Program-made: the position numbers and the translations under genes
Shown: in pieces, positions 47,814-58,333 of the stretch
Position numbering within the stretch: position 1 is the first letter of the stretch
How the letters are laid out: each line of letters starts with the position of its first letter
Notes under the pieces: generated by a model
What the model was told of the DNA's origin: nothing
The model's input: only the letters and a program-made list of their open reading frames with translations
Database searches by the model: none
NCBI GenBank assembly: GCA_963693305.1
Contig: OY855910.1
Location: 18,764,362-18,828,361, forward strand
DNA length: 64,000 nt
Direction: 5' to 3'
Origin: Meandrina meandrites
Taxonomy: Eukaryota > Cnidaria > Anthozoa > Scleractinia > Meandrinidae

Positions 47814-47822
47814 TTTGGTTTT

Positions 47823-48345
47823 ATATAAAAGCTGGTCACAGCGAGAAATGTACAGTCCGGGCTTATTTTTAAATTTCCTTTTCCTCTAAGTTTTTTTTTT
47901 TTTTTTTTTATCAAAGTGACGGCCAGAGCAATTAATTGGTATAGTACCTTTCCACAAACATCACGATTGTAGGAAGTTTCATATAGTCTAGACTGCGAGC
48001 AGACAGTTTTGTTCCTGAAACCCTACATGCGACCGGAAAAGTTAAATTATACAAATCTGGGAAAAAACGAGGAGTGCTCGATCTCGATAATTCACATTCG
48101 TGTTTTCGCGTCGCATGCTAGGAAAAGAAATAGACTACTCGCAGTCTAGCTATAATCAAAAGTGTGACACTTTTTTTGCCGCGTGAAACTGGTTGAGTCA
48201 ACAGCGGCTGGTAATCGAGCCTAGAGCTGTATTCACGTACGAGTAATTGCATATTCTCATGCCATTGACCTCCCGGTCACGCAATCTGGCTGTTTTATTT
48301 AAATTCTTGTTGCGTCACTGTTGATGAATGCGCGGGCGGGCGAGA
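47823..48345. other. Gene C upstream region
   Basis: It has a poly-T run near 47890 and, close to the TATA box, a GC-rich tract (cgcgggcgggcgag, 48331-48344) that may be an Sp1-like promoter element. No gene recognised. Confidence 0.45.
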
Positions 48346-48353
48346 CTATATAA
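48346..48353 (+). promoter_or_regulatory. TATA box of gene C
   Basis: ctatataa lies about 30 bp before the expected transcription start (~48377). A short non-coding first exon then ends at tcag|gtaaga (donor at 48395). Confidence 0.55.
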
Positions 48354-48660
48354 CGAGCACGAAACACGCACTTGAGGAACGAGGCTTACGTCAGGTAAGA
48401 GGAACTTTTTTTCCTAAAATTAACCTCAACTCAGAGAAAGTATCGAAAATATCCCAAAATGAATTCAATTTGTTACTGCATTAAGGCAAAGGTTTAGTTA
48501 GATAGTTGTGACGAGACAACACAAAACAACGATATTGTTCCTTAGTTTGTTATTCATGCATAATTCTCAGCAGTGGTCAAGTGATGCTTTCATTCGTCAT
48601 TTCGCGTGCTTGTTGATCTGTCTTCCTGTTGAATCCATTTTTTTCGGGAACCTCAGCTAA

Positions 48661-51600
48661 ATGTTGAGCATGGGAAACGCCGAAGCTGTTCCACAGCAGA
48701 AACTGATGAGCAGCGCGGAAACGAGCGACAAGGGATTACCTACAGACGACAACACGACGGTTCGTCACAGTGACACGTCCTCTCAAAACTGTACAAGCGG
48801 CAACAACGAAATCGAAACAATTGGGGAACTTGATGAAATAACACCGACAGAAAAAACTGCTGTAACAAACGGTAGCATTCCTAAAACCTTATCTTCAACC
48901 TCAACAACGTTTGAAAACAGGTGGGTGATTTTTTTTCTTGACTAATTACATCTCGATGTCGTTTTTTGAAGGCCATTCAAATTTGTCGAAGGTCATGACA
49001 TTAATTTTGCTTTCGAAGCAGGCTGCCTCCTAGTTTGCAATGCCGATCATTCGTGACAACAAGTGCATTTTACGTCTTTGTTAGAAATCTTGTAAAGTAA
49101 AGTAATCTGGGTTCGGTAAGAGAGAGTCAAAAGTTCGTGTATTTGTCATACTGTTCGAGCCGTACGTTCTGGCTAGACAAGTTGTCACGCGTTCAAGAAG
49201 AACACGCGTTCAGCAGACGTGAAAGAACTTGTGTATTCATCAAGTACACGCAACTTGAATACACCTGTAGCGTATGTCGATTTTTGTAAGAATACGAACA
49301 AGTCACGCTCTATAGCGGAATATCTTTGTAATAATTTATCTCGCGAAGAAATGAAATCGTGTCGAGCTTTGTTTTGTAGACACAGCAGACCCTAACACAA
49401 CACATTTATTGAATTGCGTGTCTGCTTATCAAGGTCAGCTCGGTCGAGGCTGGCATGAATATTTTTTTGATGAAGTCAGCAGACGTAAACATAAAATTAC
49501 ACATACACGTAGTTGTTATTTAAAAACACGATCATTTTCTTGCTGTTTTTTTTTCGGCTTAATAAAGATAAATTTTTGTCGCAGCGGTACAGCAACTTTT
49601 ATGGGGACGGTGATCGGTATACGCAGTCAGGTAATTTTAGCATGTTATCATGATTATTAGCATTTATTGATTTGCAGTTTGTCTGATTTTACTGACAGCG
49701 ACAAAATATCATTCTTAGCGGGTCTACTGTAATTTATCATTTTAAACTTTTCTTATTAATCGGCGGTAATCAGTTTGACGACGTCAAGGCCTCAGTATAA
49801 TTTTGAAAATTTATAACCTTTGTGATCAAACGAAACTTGTCGATGAAGTTCAAAAGCCGCTTTCGTTCCTTTATACTTTTGTTTTACCATTTTTCAAACT
49901 TCTCCGAGTTTTGCTTTCTGTAGTATTGTCAATATACCAAACATAGTTATTTCATGCGGCAAGGCATGGAAATCGAAACCAAGTAGAAAACCTCGTGCCT
50001 CGTGGCCAGTCCACAACGTCACCTGGCATCGTTTGACAAGCATCCGGTCGTCTCTTCGAGACTCTTTTAACTTCCGGTTACAGTATGGTGCTTTTTAGAG
50101 CAAGAGAAAGCCAGGCAAAAAACAGATAGAAAAAAAAAAGATGTCAAAAATTCTGTCCCGTAGCGAGACCTTGAGAACACAAACAAAGGAAACTGCATTT
50201 TTATTTAGTTATTTTGTTTGTGTCCTCTTGTTTTTCATACAAGCTTTTGTCAACTTCCCGGCGCATCTAATCGAACAGTTCGGTAATCGAACCCAATCGA
50301 ACACCAATCGTTCGATTGCCGAACTCAATCGAACATAATCGAACTCACAATAAGATTTTGCCAATCGAACGTTCGATTACCGAACGATCGGTAATCGAAC
50401 TCAATCGAACGTTCGATTACCGAACCCTTGTTCGATAGGACAATATTCACATCGCATGATAGGCACGTGGTCTGTAGAAATTCAGTCTTCAGGTAAAATC
50501 ACTGCTGGCTTTCCCCTTCCCTTTTCACCCGGCTTTCAGTAAACATGTCGAAAATGTCAGGAAGCGATATCCAGGAGACCCGGGAGGACACTGCACGTAT
50601 CAAGATTTCGTGTAGTGTAAAATGCTACCAAGAATGTCGGTTCAGTGAAGATGTGGGAGAAGAGTTTCTCATCTATAAGAAGATTGGCTCCAACCTTTTT
50701 GTCTGTCTTTCTGTCTGTTTACAATCACATCGAAGATAATCATATAAGCCATTTCCTATCAACACCCACAGTACACCCGGGAGCACATGAGTATCAGTCG
50801 TTGACACTAACTTTGTTCTGTTTTGTTTCAACAATTATATTCAGTATGAAGTTATTTTTTCTTTATTCCCATTAAATAAAGGCTGATAGTGACTATACCC
50901 TACGCGTTGTACTAGTTTCCGGTGTCAAAAGATACCATCCGAACAAAATTGCATCAGATTAGTTCGATTTTGTTCGATTGGTTCGAAAATCGAACTCACA
51001 GCAAAATAGATGTTCGATTTTGTTCGATTGCCGAACCCAATTACACTAAGCTATTCAAATACACGCAGGCAACTGATTCGCAAAATCGAACATCGTGGAC
51101 TAAGCTGCATATCTCCAGGACTGTAAAACAAGACTGACATCCGTATTCCATCAGTTGACAGTTATTTGAAAAGAAAAGTAAGTCTCTGTGTTTTTGATTG
51201 TCTACTTGGAAATGCGTGTACTCCTTTTAAGGACTATTTTAAAAGAATTAATCACAGTGTCAATACTAGAAACAGATTTTCCTCTATCGAACTGCCGAAA
51301 ATGAAGCTAGAGTTTGGCCGTCGGAGTTTTTCGTTTTTAGCAGCCTCCGTTTTTAACATTTTACCGTCGGACATGAGAAATCTGAACTCTAGGCTTCTAT
51401 TTAAACAAAAAGTTAAAGAACATTTTTATTTGAATTTTTATTCATAAGCTTTTATATGTTTTTGACCATTGTAGTTTTAACATTTTTAAACTTTTAAACT
51501 TTTTTGTATTTTTACCTTATTAAATTTTTAAATCTTACAGGACCCTAAGATAACAGTGCTCTCAAGTACTGATGGGTTAATCCTGTTAAAATATTTGTCA

Positions 51601-54600
51601 AAAAAAAAAAATCGAGCACCAATCGTTCGATTGAGTTCGATTGGATTTTTGTTCGGTTTTGTTCGATTAAATACGCCAGGCAACTTTCATCCCTCAAGCT
51701 AAATTTTATTACATGGAAAGTAGCCTATTAGGATCAGTTGAGCTGACGAACAAAATTCTCAGCATTGTTGTCGAATTTTCGAATTGGGAGGAAATAAATT
51801 TTTCTGGGATGAATGGAACTTTTGAAATTGTTTTCAATCTCATTGTAGATTTTTCAATTTAATAAAGTAGAGTGAATAACCTCACTGAACATTGCCACTT
51901 GTGGATTTATGTAAAGAGAAAAATAAAACGAAAGAAAGTGAGACCTAATGTTAGGTTTTCGACTTACTTTTAACAATTATTCGCCGAAGCGAAGTGAATC
52001 TCGCGAATGTTCGCCAAGATTCACTGAGCCCGAGGCGAATAATTGTTTTAGTATAATCGTGATAGTTTTCAGAGGTGAATAGCCAACATGAGTGTTGGCT
52101 TGCATACATGTAAACCAGTTTAATACATCGTATGAATTCACACACAAGTTAGGCAACAAAACGGAACAAAAGAAACACTACGAAAACGATAATCATCTGG
52201 TACATTTGTTTGACCGTTGGTAACTTATGGACAATTGTGCTTATCATCTTGAATTGAGTAGTTCTGGCCTGAAGAGAATTAAATTTCGGTCACTCGATCT
52301 GACACAGTTTGGCGTGGCCACGTGATCCACGAAACCACTGTGTTTGCGATCTCTTAAAGTCTTGAACACCATTCTTGAAAATCGTTTTGGTCCAAAGGCC
52401 TTGGTGATCATTTTCCAAATTCCTAGTGTTTTGAATATCCGGACTTGGAGTGATTTCTCTCGAATGAATGGAAATTTCATTCAGCTATTGTCCGCCATGT
52501 TTACTTAACTGTGACTTATACGGTACCTCATGTATGAAAATTATCAAGTGTCGCACAGGAAAATCTTCTGTAGGTCGATGTTAATTTGCTTCGACCGACA
52601 AAGTTGGCGTAGCTTTGTAACCTGGCCATTCACCGCCTAGCCCGGTGAATTTAGCGTCATAAGCTGAGCTTTTGACCAATCAGAATGTCCTATTCTTATA
52701 TTCACCACTGGGAATTATACTAGTTCAGAAACCCATAAGGGTTGAACATTCGTTTCATTAAGTACCATATTTGGAAAATCACGAGAAAAAATTCTGCCAA
52801 TCAAAATTGCAATATCTAGATTAAATTCACACCGCGCTAGCTGGTGCTCAATGGCGTAATCCTGTTTTTGAACAATTTGGGTTGAATAAAGTTAAATTTG
52901 GTTAAATTCTCCTGTTTCGCCGTCATTCAGTAGTCTGGAGAACTTCACTTGATAATCTAATGAATTTCTTGTTTCTGTGAGTAATTTACGCATTCTCGTC
53001 CCCATAGCCCTTTTCGCTTCTCTTAGCCGGCGGGGCCTTGGCACGAGAAACGAAGGGCTCTGAGGACACAGGATTTCCAGTCCTAGATTCTAGGACTTCC
53101 GTTCTTCATGTATGCAGTCGTGATGTTTCTAAAGACTCTGTGGGACAGTCATGGCGGTTTTTACTTCCGCTCAAGATTTCTTTGTTTCAAACAGCCAATC
53201 AAAAAAATTCGAATTAATTCAAAAACCCTATGTCCCCAGAGCCCTTCGTTTCTCGTACCAAGGCCCCAGTCGGCTAAGAGAAGCGAAAAGGGCTATGGGG
53301 ACGAGAATGTAATTTAAGGCGATTAAAGTGACTTATCGCAAAACCGAAAATTTTGTTGCGTGTGTCGTTACGTGTGTAAATCATTCGCGTACAAACTCTT
53401 TGTGTTGCCAAATGTGGTACTTGGCAAAACTGAATATTCGAATGCTGTGAACGCGCGTTACACGTTTCAACTCCTTATGAGTTTCTGACTAGTTACGATT
53501 AGTTTGTCGAAGAATTTTTCATGTCAGGTATATGCTTTTGCATGCAATAGTACAGGTAAATACCGTACCCTCTGTTGGTCCTGGTATTATTGCGGAGTTT
53601 AAGGGCTTGTCAGTAAGAGAGCGCAATGGTGCTTTTTTTGTTCTATTCGCCAGACGCAAATAATAAAACATTTGGTTGGAGGATTAAGATTATCATTTAG
53701 GCGCCAATCGCATAGACACGATTTCATTGAAATGATGTTTGTACAATGATAACTAAGTTTCGACACTTGTTACAGCATGCTTTATAGTTTATTATCAATT
53801 GATTGCGGATGCTATCGACAGCTTGACAATTTTAGCAATGAGGTGAGCCAAAATAGAGAAGCAACAGTTCTAGGACGAACAAAAAAAACTATGGTCGAGA
53901 GATCAAGATTTAATCGCCTCAAATTACTCAGCATATAAAGCAATAAAACGAGAGCATTAATGTGATGTGTTTGTGCTGCAGCTCATCACAGAGTGGTCAA
54001 GATCAAAGACACATGTGGGAGGAAGTAGCTCTAAGATACCAACAAATTCTTCACAGAGAATACAGAATGTTGAACTTGCGTTCTTACCCAGTTGAAGGAG
54101 GGAATTTTTACCTTTATTATGTCCCTGTGATAGTAAATCAGAGTTATTTACCTCAGAATTCTGGTGTTCACATCGAACGCAGCAACGAAGCAACAACTAC
54201 CCAGGAAACCAGAAAAAACAACGAGGATGTCATTTACATTGACGACAGTGATGATGATGGTGGTAGTAGTACTGTCAAGAAAGAACCTTCAGAATCGGTT
54301 CAAGCAGTGGAATCCTCTTATGGAAAGAGCATTAAAGTTGACAATAAAGAAGAAAGATATCGTCCTGACACAGTTTCTTGTAAAGTGGAAAAGAACAAAC
54401 TTTATAACGCTACCTCGCCCGCCAAATGGGCAGAAACAGCAAAAGTGGAAGAAAGATTCGATTATAGGAACTCTTGTGCTGAGCATAAGCCACACACCCA
54501 AAATTCAAAGGACAAGAGAGATGGCTCCTCAACCAGCGAGGATGACGAGAACATCCAAGAAAAACACTGTTATGATAAAAACATTGAAGTCACAGAAGAC

Positions 54601-55407
54601 TTTATCCGGATTTTCAAAGGCTATACAATAGAGTATCATCCGCTGCATCGGGATAGCACAGTGAAGCAGCGGCCCTGTCTTCCCGCAGCTCAACAGTGCA
54701 GTAAAAGAGATGAAAAGATACAGGACCTTAAAAAACGAGTGGCCGAGCATAGAGTGGAACTGGAGAAACTCAAATTTCAACAGTATGTTGAGGAAAACGG
54801 ATGTGTAAATGGAGTTTCTCAGCGATTTACAGACAAGTACTTCGATAGAGAACTAAACGAATGTTGGAAAGAAAACAACAAATCTTCACTTACGGGTCAA
54901 GGAGCAAAGGAATTTCTTAAAGATTGCCCTTCTGCCCAAATCCATTACTTTCCGTCAGGTGAACGGAAGACATTTCTTCCTAGAAGAAGAAAGCAAACTT
55001 CACCTCGTAGAATTGATGCTCACTCGAACACCAAATTTGAGAGACGGGCCAGTGAAGTCAAAATTACTGAAACAGAAAAAACTGTTAATGGCCAAGTTAA
55101 GGATAACTCGTTGGTGAACAGAAAGAGAAAGTTGACTCCCTCCCCTGAAATAGTGAAGGAGAAGCTAAACGAAGCCACTAAACGTGCACAATGTTCTAAG
55201 AAGTCAAAAGGAAAACGCAAAAAGGCGCAACATATGTCGCAGCTGCCCAGCACGAATTTACAGAACGGACCAATGGAACTTTGTTATGCAGTAAATTCGG
55301 GCAAAGCCACCATGCCTCAAGACGTAAGTCAAGAAGAATTTCTATCAGTGTTTGGATTGCTAAGAATGGATGAGCAACAAGGTGACACACGTGAATCTCG
55401 TCAGTGA
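48661..55407 (+). CDS. Gene C: coiled-coil nuclear-type family member with SUMO motifs
   Basis: Proposed structure: 5' UTR exon ~48377-48394, exon 48657-48920 (ATG at 48661, donor AG|gtgggt), exon 53982-55407 (acceptor gtgctgcag), phase 2, giving 561 residues. The 5061-bp intron hosts mobile elements. Exon 1 is Ser/Thr-rich. WEEVALRYQQI is at 99-109. E-D-V-I-Y-I-D-D-S-D-D-D at 168-179 is a textbook SUMO-interaction motif; VKKEP (185-189) right after fits a SUMO acceptor site. The coiled coil at 328-355 reads DEKIQDLKKRVAEHRVELEKL. Basic clusters follow (RRRKQTSPRR, KKSKGKRKK). The C-terminus has EEFLSVFGLLR at 538-548. Function unknown; a nuclear, SUMO-linked role is inferred. Met4 is an alternative start. 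Confidence 0.8.
50260..51677. mobile_element. Inverted-repeat element packed with GTTCGAT motifs (intron of gene C)
   Basis: The ends ggcgcatctaatcgaac (50260-50276) and gttcgattaaatacgcc (51661-51677) are inverted with two mismatches. GTTCGAT or its complement occurs about 21 times: 12 in 50270-50436, 6 in 50950-51095 and 3 at the right end. Dense subterminal copies like this are typical of transposase-binding sites in non-autonomous DNA transposons. The interior includes LINE sequence. Confidence 0.7.
51166..51600 (+). pseudogene. LINE ORF2 C-terminus and 3' UTR
   Basis: The frame to 51447 ends with LPKMKLEFGRRSFSFLAASVFNILPSDM-like sequence and SRLLFKQKVKEHF, the usual C-terminus of CR1/jockey-type RT proteins. 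About 150 bp of AT-rich 3' UTR follows. The rest of the LINE is absent. It lies inside the GTTCGAT element. Confidence 0.75.
52992..53308. mobile_element. MITE with ~75-bp terminal inverted repeats (intron of gene C)
   Basis: The left arm attctcgtccccatagccct... through ...gaaacgaagggctctgagg is mirrored by the right arm ...gagcccttcgtttctcgtacc...ggctatggggacgagaat, nearly perfect over about 75 bp. The 317-bp element has no coding capacity. Confidence 0.9.
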
Positions 55408-57102
55408 ACCTTACAAGAGATGATTTCGTTTATATTTAAGACTTTTTCCTTATAACGAAAAGTTGTGCAACCGTCCTCTGTCGACGCGAAAAGGAGATTT
55501 GGACACAGAAAGTGGGAAAGGGTATCTTTTTCTGGGATTTAAACATTACTTTTGAACATTAGTTTTGTCGTGTTGTTCATGGTTACGTTATTTACCACTG
55601 GTGAAGGCTAAGCCCGAAACGTTTGGTTCCATCTTAAACGATTGTTTTTACAATTTTACACTTGATTTATATGCATAGTTCCGCGAAGTATTTTGAACTT
55701 TTGTTCTTTTGATCGAAATCGATTGGTGGAGAAAAACAGTATTATGGTAACTCATAGTTAATATAGGGAAATGGTTAGGAAGCCCGGCAAACATCAAAGG
55801 AGCAAACAAAGAGGCCAAGATTGAGGTTGGAAGGTCCATGACCGTGCACATCTTTTGTTTTGCGCTCATACACTATGCATGAATTACGTAATCGCAATGT
55901 TTCTATTGGTTAGTTGGATGAGCACACGTAACCACCTATTGTATTTTGTCAGGTTTTGTGCACGGTCAACCCCCAAAATAGGGAACAAAAACCTATAACA
56001 AAGAACTTTGCAAGGCTTCATAACCATTTCCCTTTATTAACTATGGGTAACTGTATCTTTCGTCAACCAATGCCAAGGTATCTTAAGGGTCATTGAGGTA
56101 CTTCTTTCCTCACTTTCTGTTCTAAGAGAGACTGCTTGCAGAATACTATTTCACACTTATAAGTAATTCAGTACTTTGACTCAGTTAACATAAAACGCAT
56201 AACATTATGTAAATGCTGAGGCATTTCAAATCGCTCTTACATAGTTATGAACACAACTCAACTGATTTTATTAATTAGCCATTTGTATCAGTTTGAAAGC
56301 TTTCATGCGGTAAACATATCTCTGTGAAACCGTTTATTTTATACTGTTTGACTTTACTGAGGTAACGCGATGTATTTATTTATATGCAAAAGTTACTGGC
56401 CTGTATGTAATTTCAGGTAACGCTTCTTGAGTTATCATTATATGGTTCGGATAATTTTTGTTGGGTTTTTAATGAATTTCAGACACTGGTATTTAATTTT
56501 GGGCTATTATATTTATCTTTTCACGAAGCACAATAAAAAGAGTTTCATAAAAAAGAATGATATAATATCTGTAGCTTCCCCACGTTTATACGTTTGTAAG
56601 CGGAGCCCCATACCTAAGAAAAGTTTTTTAAACCCATCGATATCGAGCTGAATAAATTTGGTTCTGACGTCAGCGTACGCCCGTACAGACTCCGAGGAGA
56701 TAAAGGGGAGTCCCAAGGCAAAATATGTCCGGTGTTCACTGTGTGAGTTGACTGAAACGCCAGGAAAAGGGAGCGTGACAGAATTTTGTTCCGAAATATT
56801 CTTTGTAAATAAAGGGAGGCAAGAGGCAGTTACAGACACTGCTAGTTTGAGTTTCAGACAGGACATCTACTGCACCTCGGGAATGATATTGTCTTCAGTT
56901 TCTTGGCTATTCGAGGATAACACCAGCAGCCCAAGCTTTCTATCGACTAATAGTAATTAAAGTGGCCTTTTAAAATATCTTGAACACACCGATCAAATGT
57001 AGGTACGTAAAAGGGTTTCGAATTTTTGTCTTAGCTATATGAACGGTTACCTTTGTTGTCGAAAATGCTATACAAAAGGGTAGAATTTGGACCTCGGAGA
57101 AA
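55408..57102. other. Gene-free stretch after gene C
   Basis: Presumed gene C 3' UTR, then AT-rich sequence. A phrase like gtgaaggctaagcccgaaacg (55602-55622) resembles the conserved terminal sequence of Penelope-like repeats, but nothing else supports one here. Confidence 0.4.
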
Positions 57103-58333
57103 TTAAAGTGCCTATGGAGTAAAAAATATTTATTGCTTATTTTTAAGGCTTTTCAAAATAAAGACGAATGGCGTTTTCCTTTTTGAAATATCTTTTTTCG
57201 TTTTAGAGATATTTAGGTTTTTGTATTATGCAAATGAGGAAAGTGATGACGTCATTAATCGTTCCACAAAGAGATAAATCACTTAAAGTGCCTATGAAGT
57301 AAAAATTAATTAATGCTTCTTTGAAAGACTTTTACAAATAAAGAAGAATGGAATTTACCGTTTTGAAAGATCTTCTTTCGTTTAGGAGATATTCACGTTT
57401 TTCTGTTATGCAAATGAGGAAGGTGATGACGTCATAAATTGTTCCACTAAAACATAGATCACAAAATCAAGGATATCTCTGAAAATATAAAGGTGATATT
57501 TTTTAAACTTGGCATCAGTAGTGACCTTCCTTAAAGGTGTAAGATGGCTCATACTATGATGTAACCATGGCAACACTCTTGGTTCCAGGCTCTTTCTGTC
57601 ATAAACCAAATATCTCAATTTGCAACCCTTTAAAGTGGGACAGCGGGTCCGGCTTGGAACACACATAATGCCCTATTACCCTAACTCTCCTCATTAGCTT
57701 GTTGGGAGCGGATCATCTTTGGTTAAGCAAAAACTGGGGATATCAGTATTAATTAAAATAGGTATATGTAGCAAAACTATTGCCATCGCAACGGCACGAC
57801 AAGGGTCATTTTAAGTCTTTTGTGGTGTACATTAATGGTGCCAAGTTTGAAGAACACAGCTCAAATATTCCAAGAGATATTCATGATTCAGTGCTTCATC
57901 TTTTTGTGGAACAATTAATGACGTCATCACTTTCCTCATTTGCATAATACAAAAACGTAAATATCTCTAAAACGAAAAAAGATATTGCAAAAAGAAAAAC
58001 GCCGTTCTTCTTTATTTTGAAAAGCCTTTAAAATAAACACGAATTATTTTTTACTTCATAGGCACTTTAATAATCAAGCATATCTCTTGGAGTATTAAAG
58101 CGGTGTTCTTCAAACTTGGCACCATCAATGTTCATCATAAAAGGCACAAGGTGGCACCCGTTGCGCCGTTGCCATGGCAAGAGTTTTACCGCAAAGACTT
58201 ATTTCTATTAACACTGACATTCCCAGTTTATTCTTAACCAAAGGTGATGCACTCCCAACAAGCTAACGAAGATAGTTAAGCTAAGATGGGTACCACGTGT
58301 GTCCCACGCCAGACCCACTGTTCATTTTTAAAG
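57103..58333. repeat. Complex foldback locus of alternating inverted modules
   Basis: Three modules recur in both orientations. K (ttaaagtgcctatg...atgcaaatgagg...tgacgtcat...gttccac) is at 57103-57268 (+), 57293-57440 (+) and 57905-58070 (-). H (gatatctct...aaacttggca...ccatggcaa) is at ~57470-57580 (+), ~57775-57890 (-) and ~58080-58185 (+). N (gtgggaca...caacaagcta...cccagt) is at ~57630-57755 and inverted at ~58208-58333. The outer K arms are 166 bp each. Confidence 0.85.

Larger units (their letters stand above)
46331..47822 (-). mobile_element. Penelope-like retroelement bounded by ~100-bp inverted repeats
   Basis: 46331-46433 (aaaccaaattgattgcaagg...gccagtacaatg) is the near-perfect reverse complement of 47727-47822. 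Between them the minus strand carries PLE coding sequence: RT palm (AMGTRMAPAFANLF, FRYVDDIFMVW), then FTITYNPALPNINKIL and RRSPNLRDLLVRAKL in another frame, then the GIY-YIG endonuclease. Part of the RT after the YVDD region and everything 5' of the palm is missing, so the copy is defective. Terminal repeats in direct or inverted orientation are a known Penelope-family trait. Confidence 0.85.
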
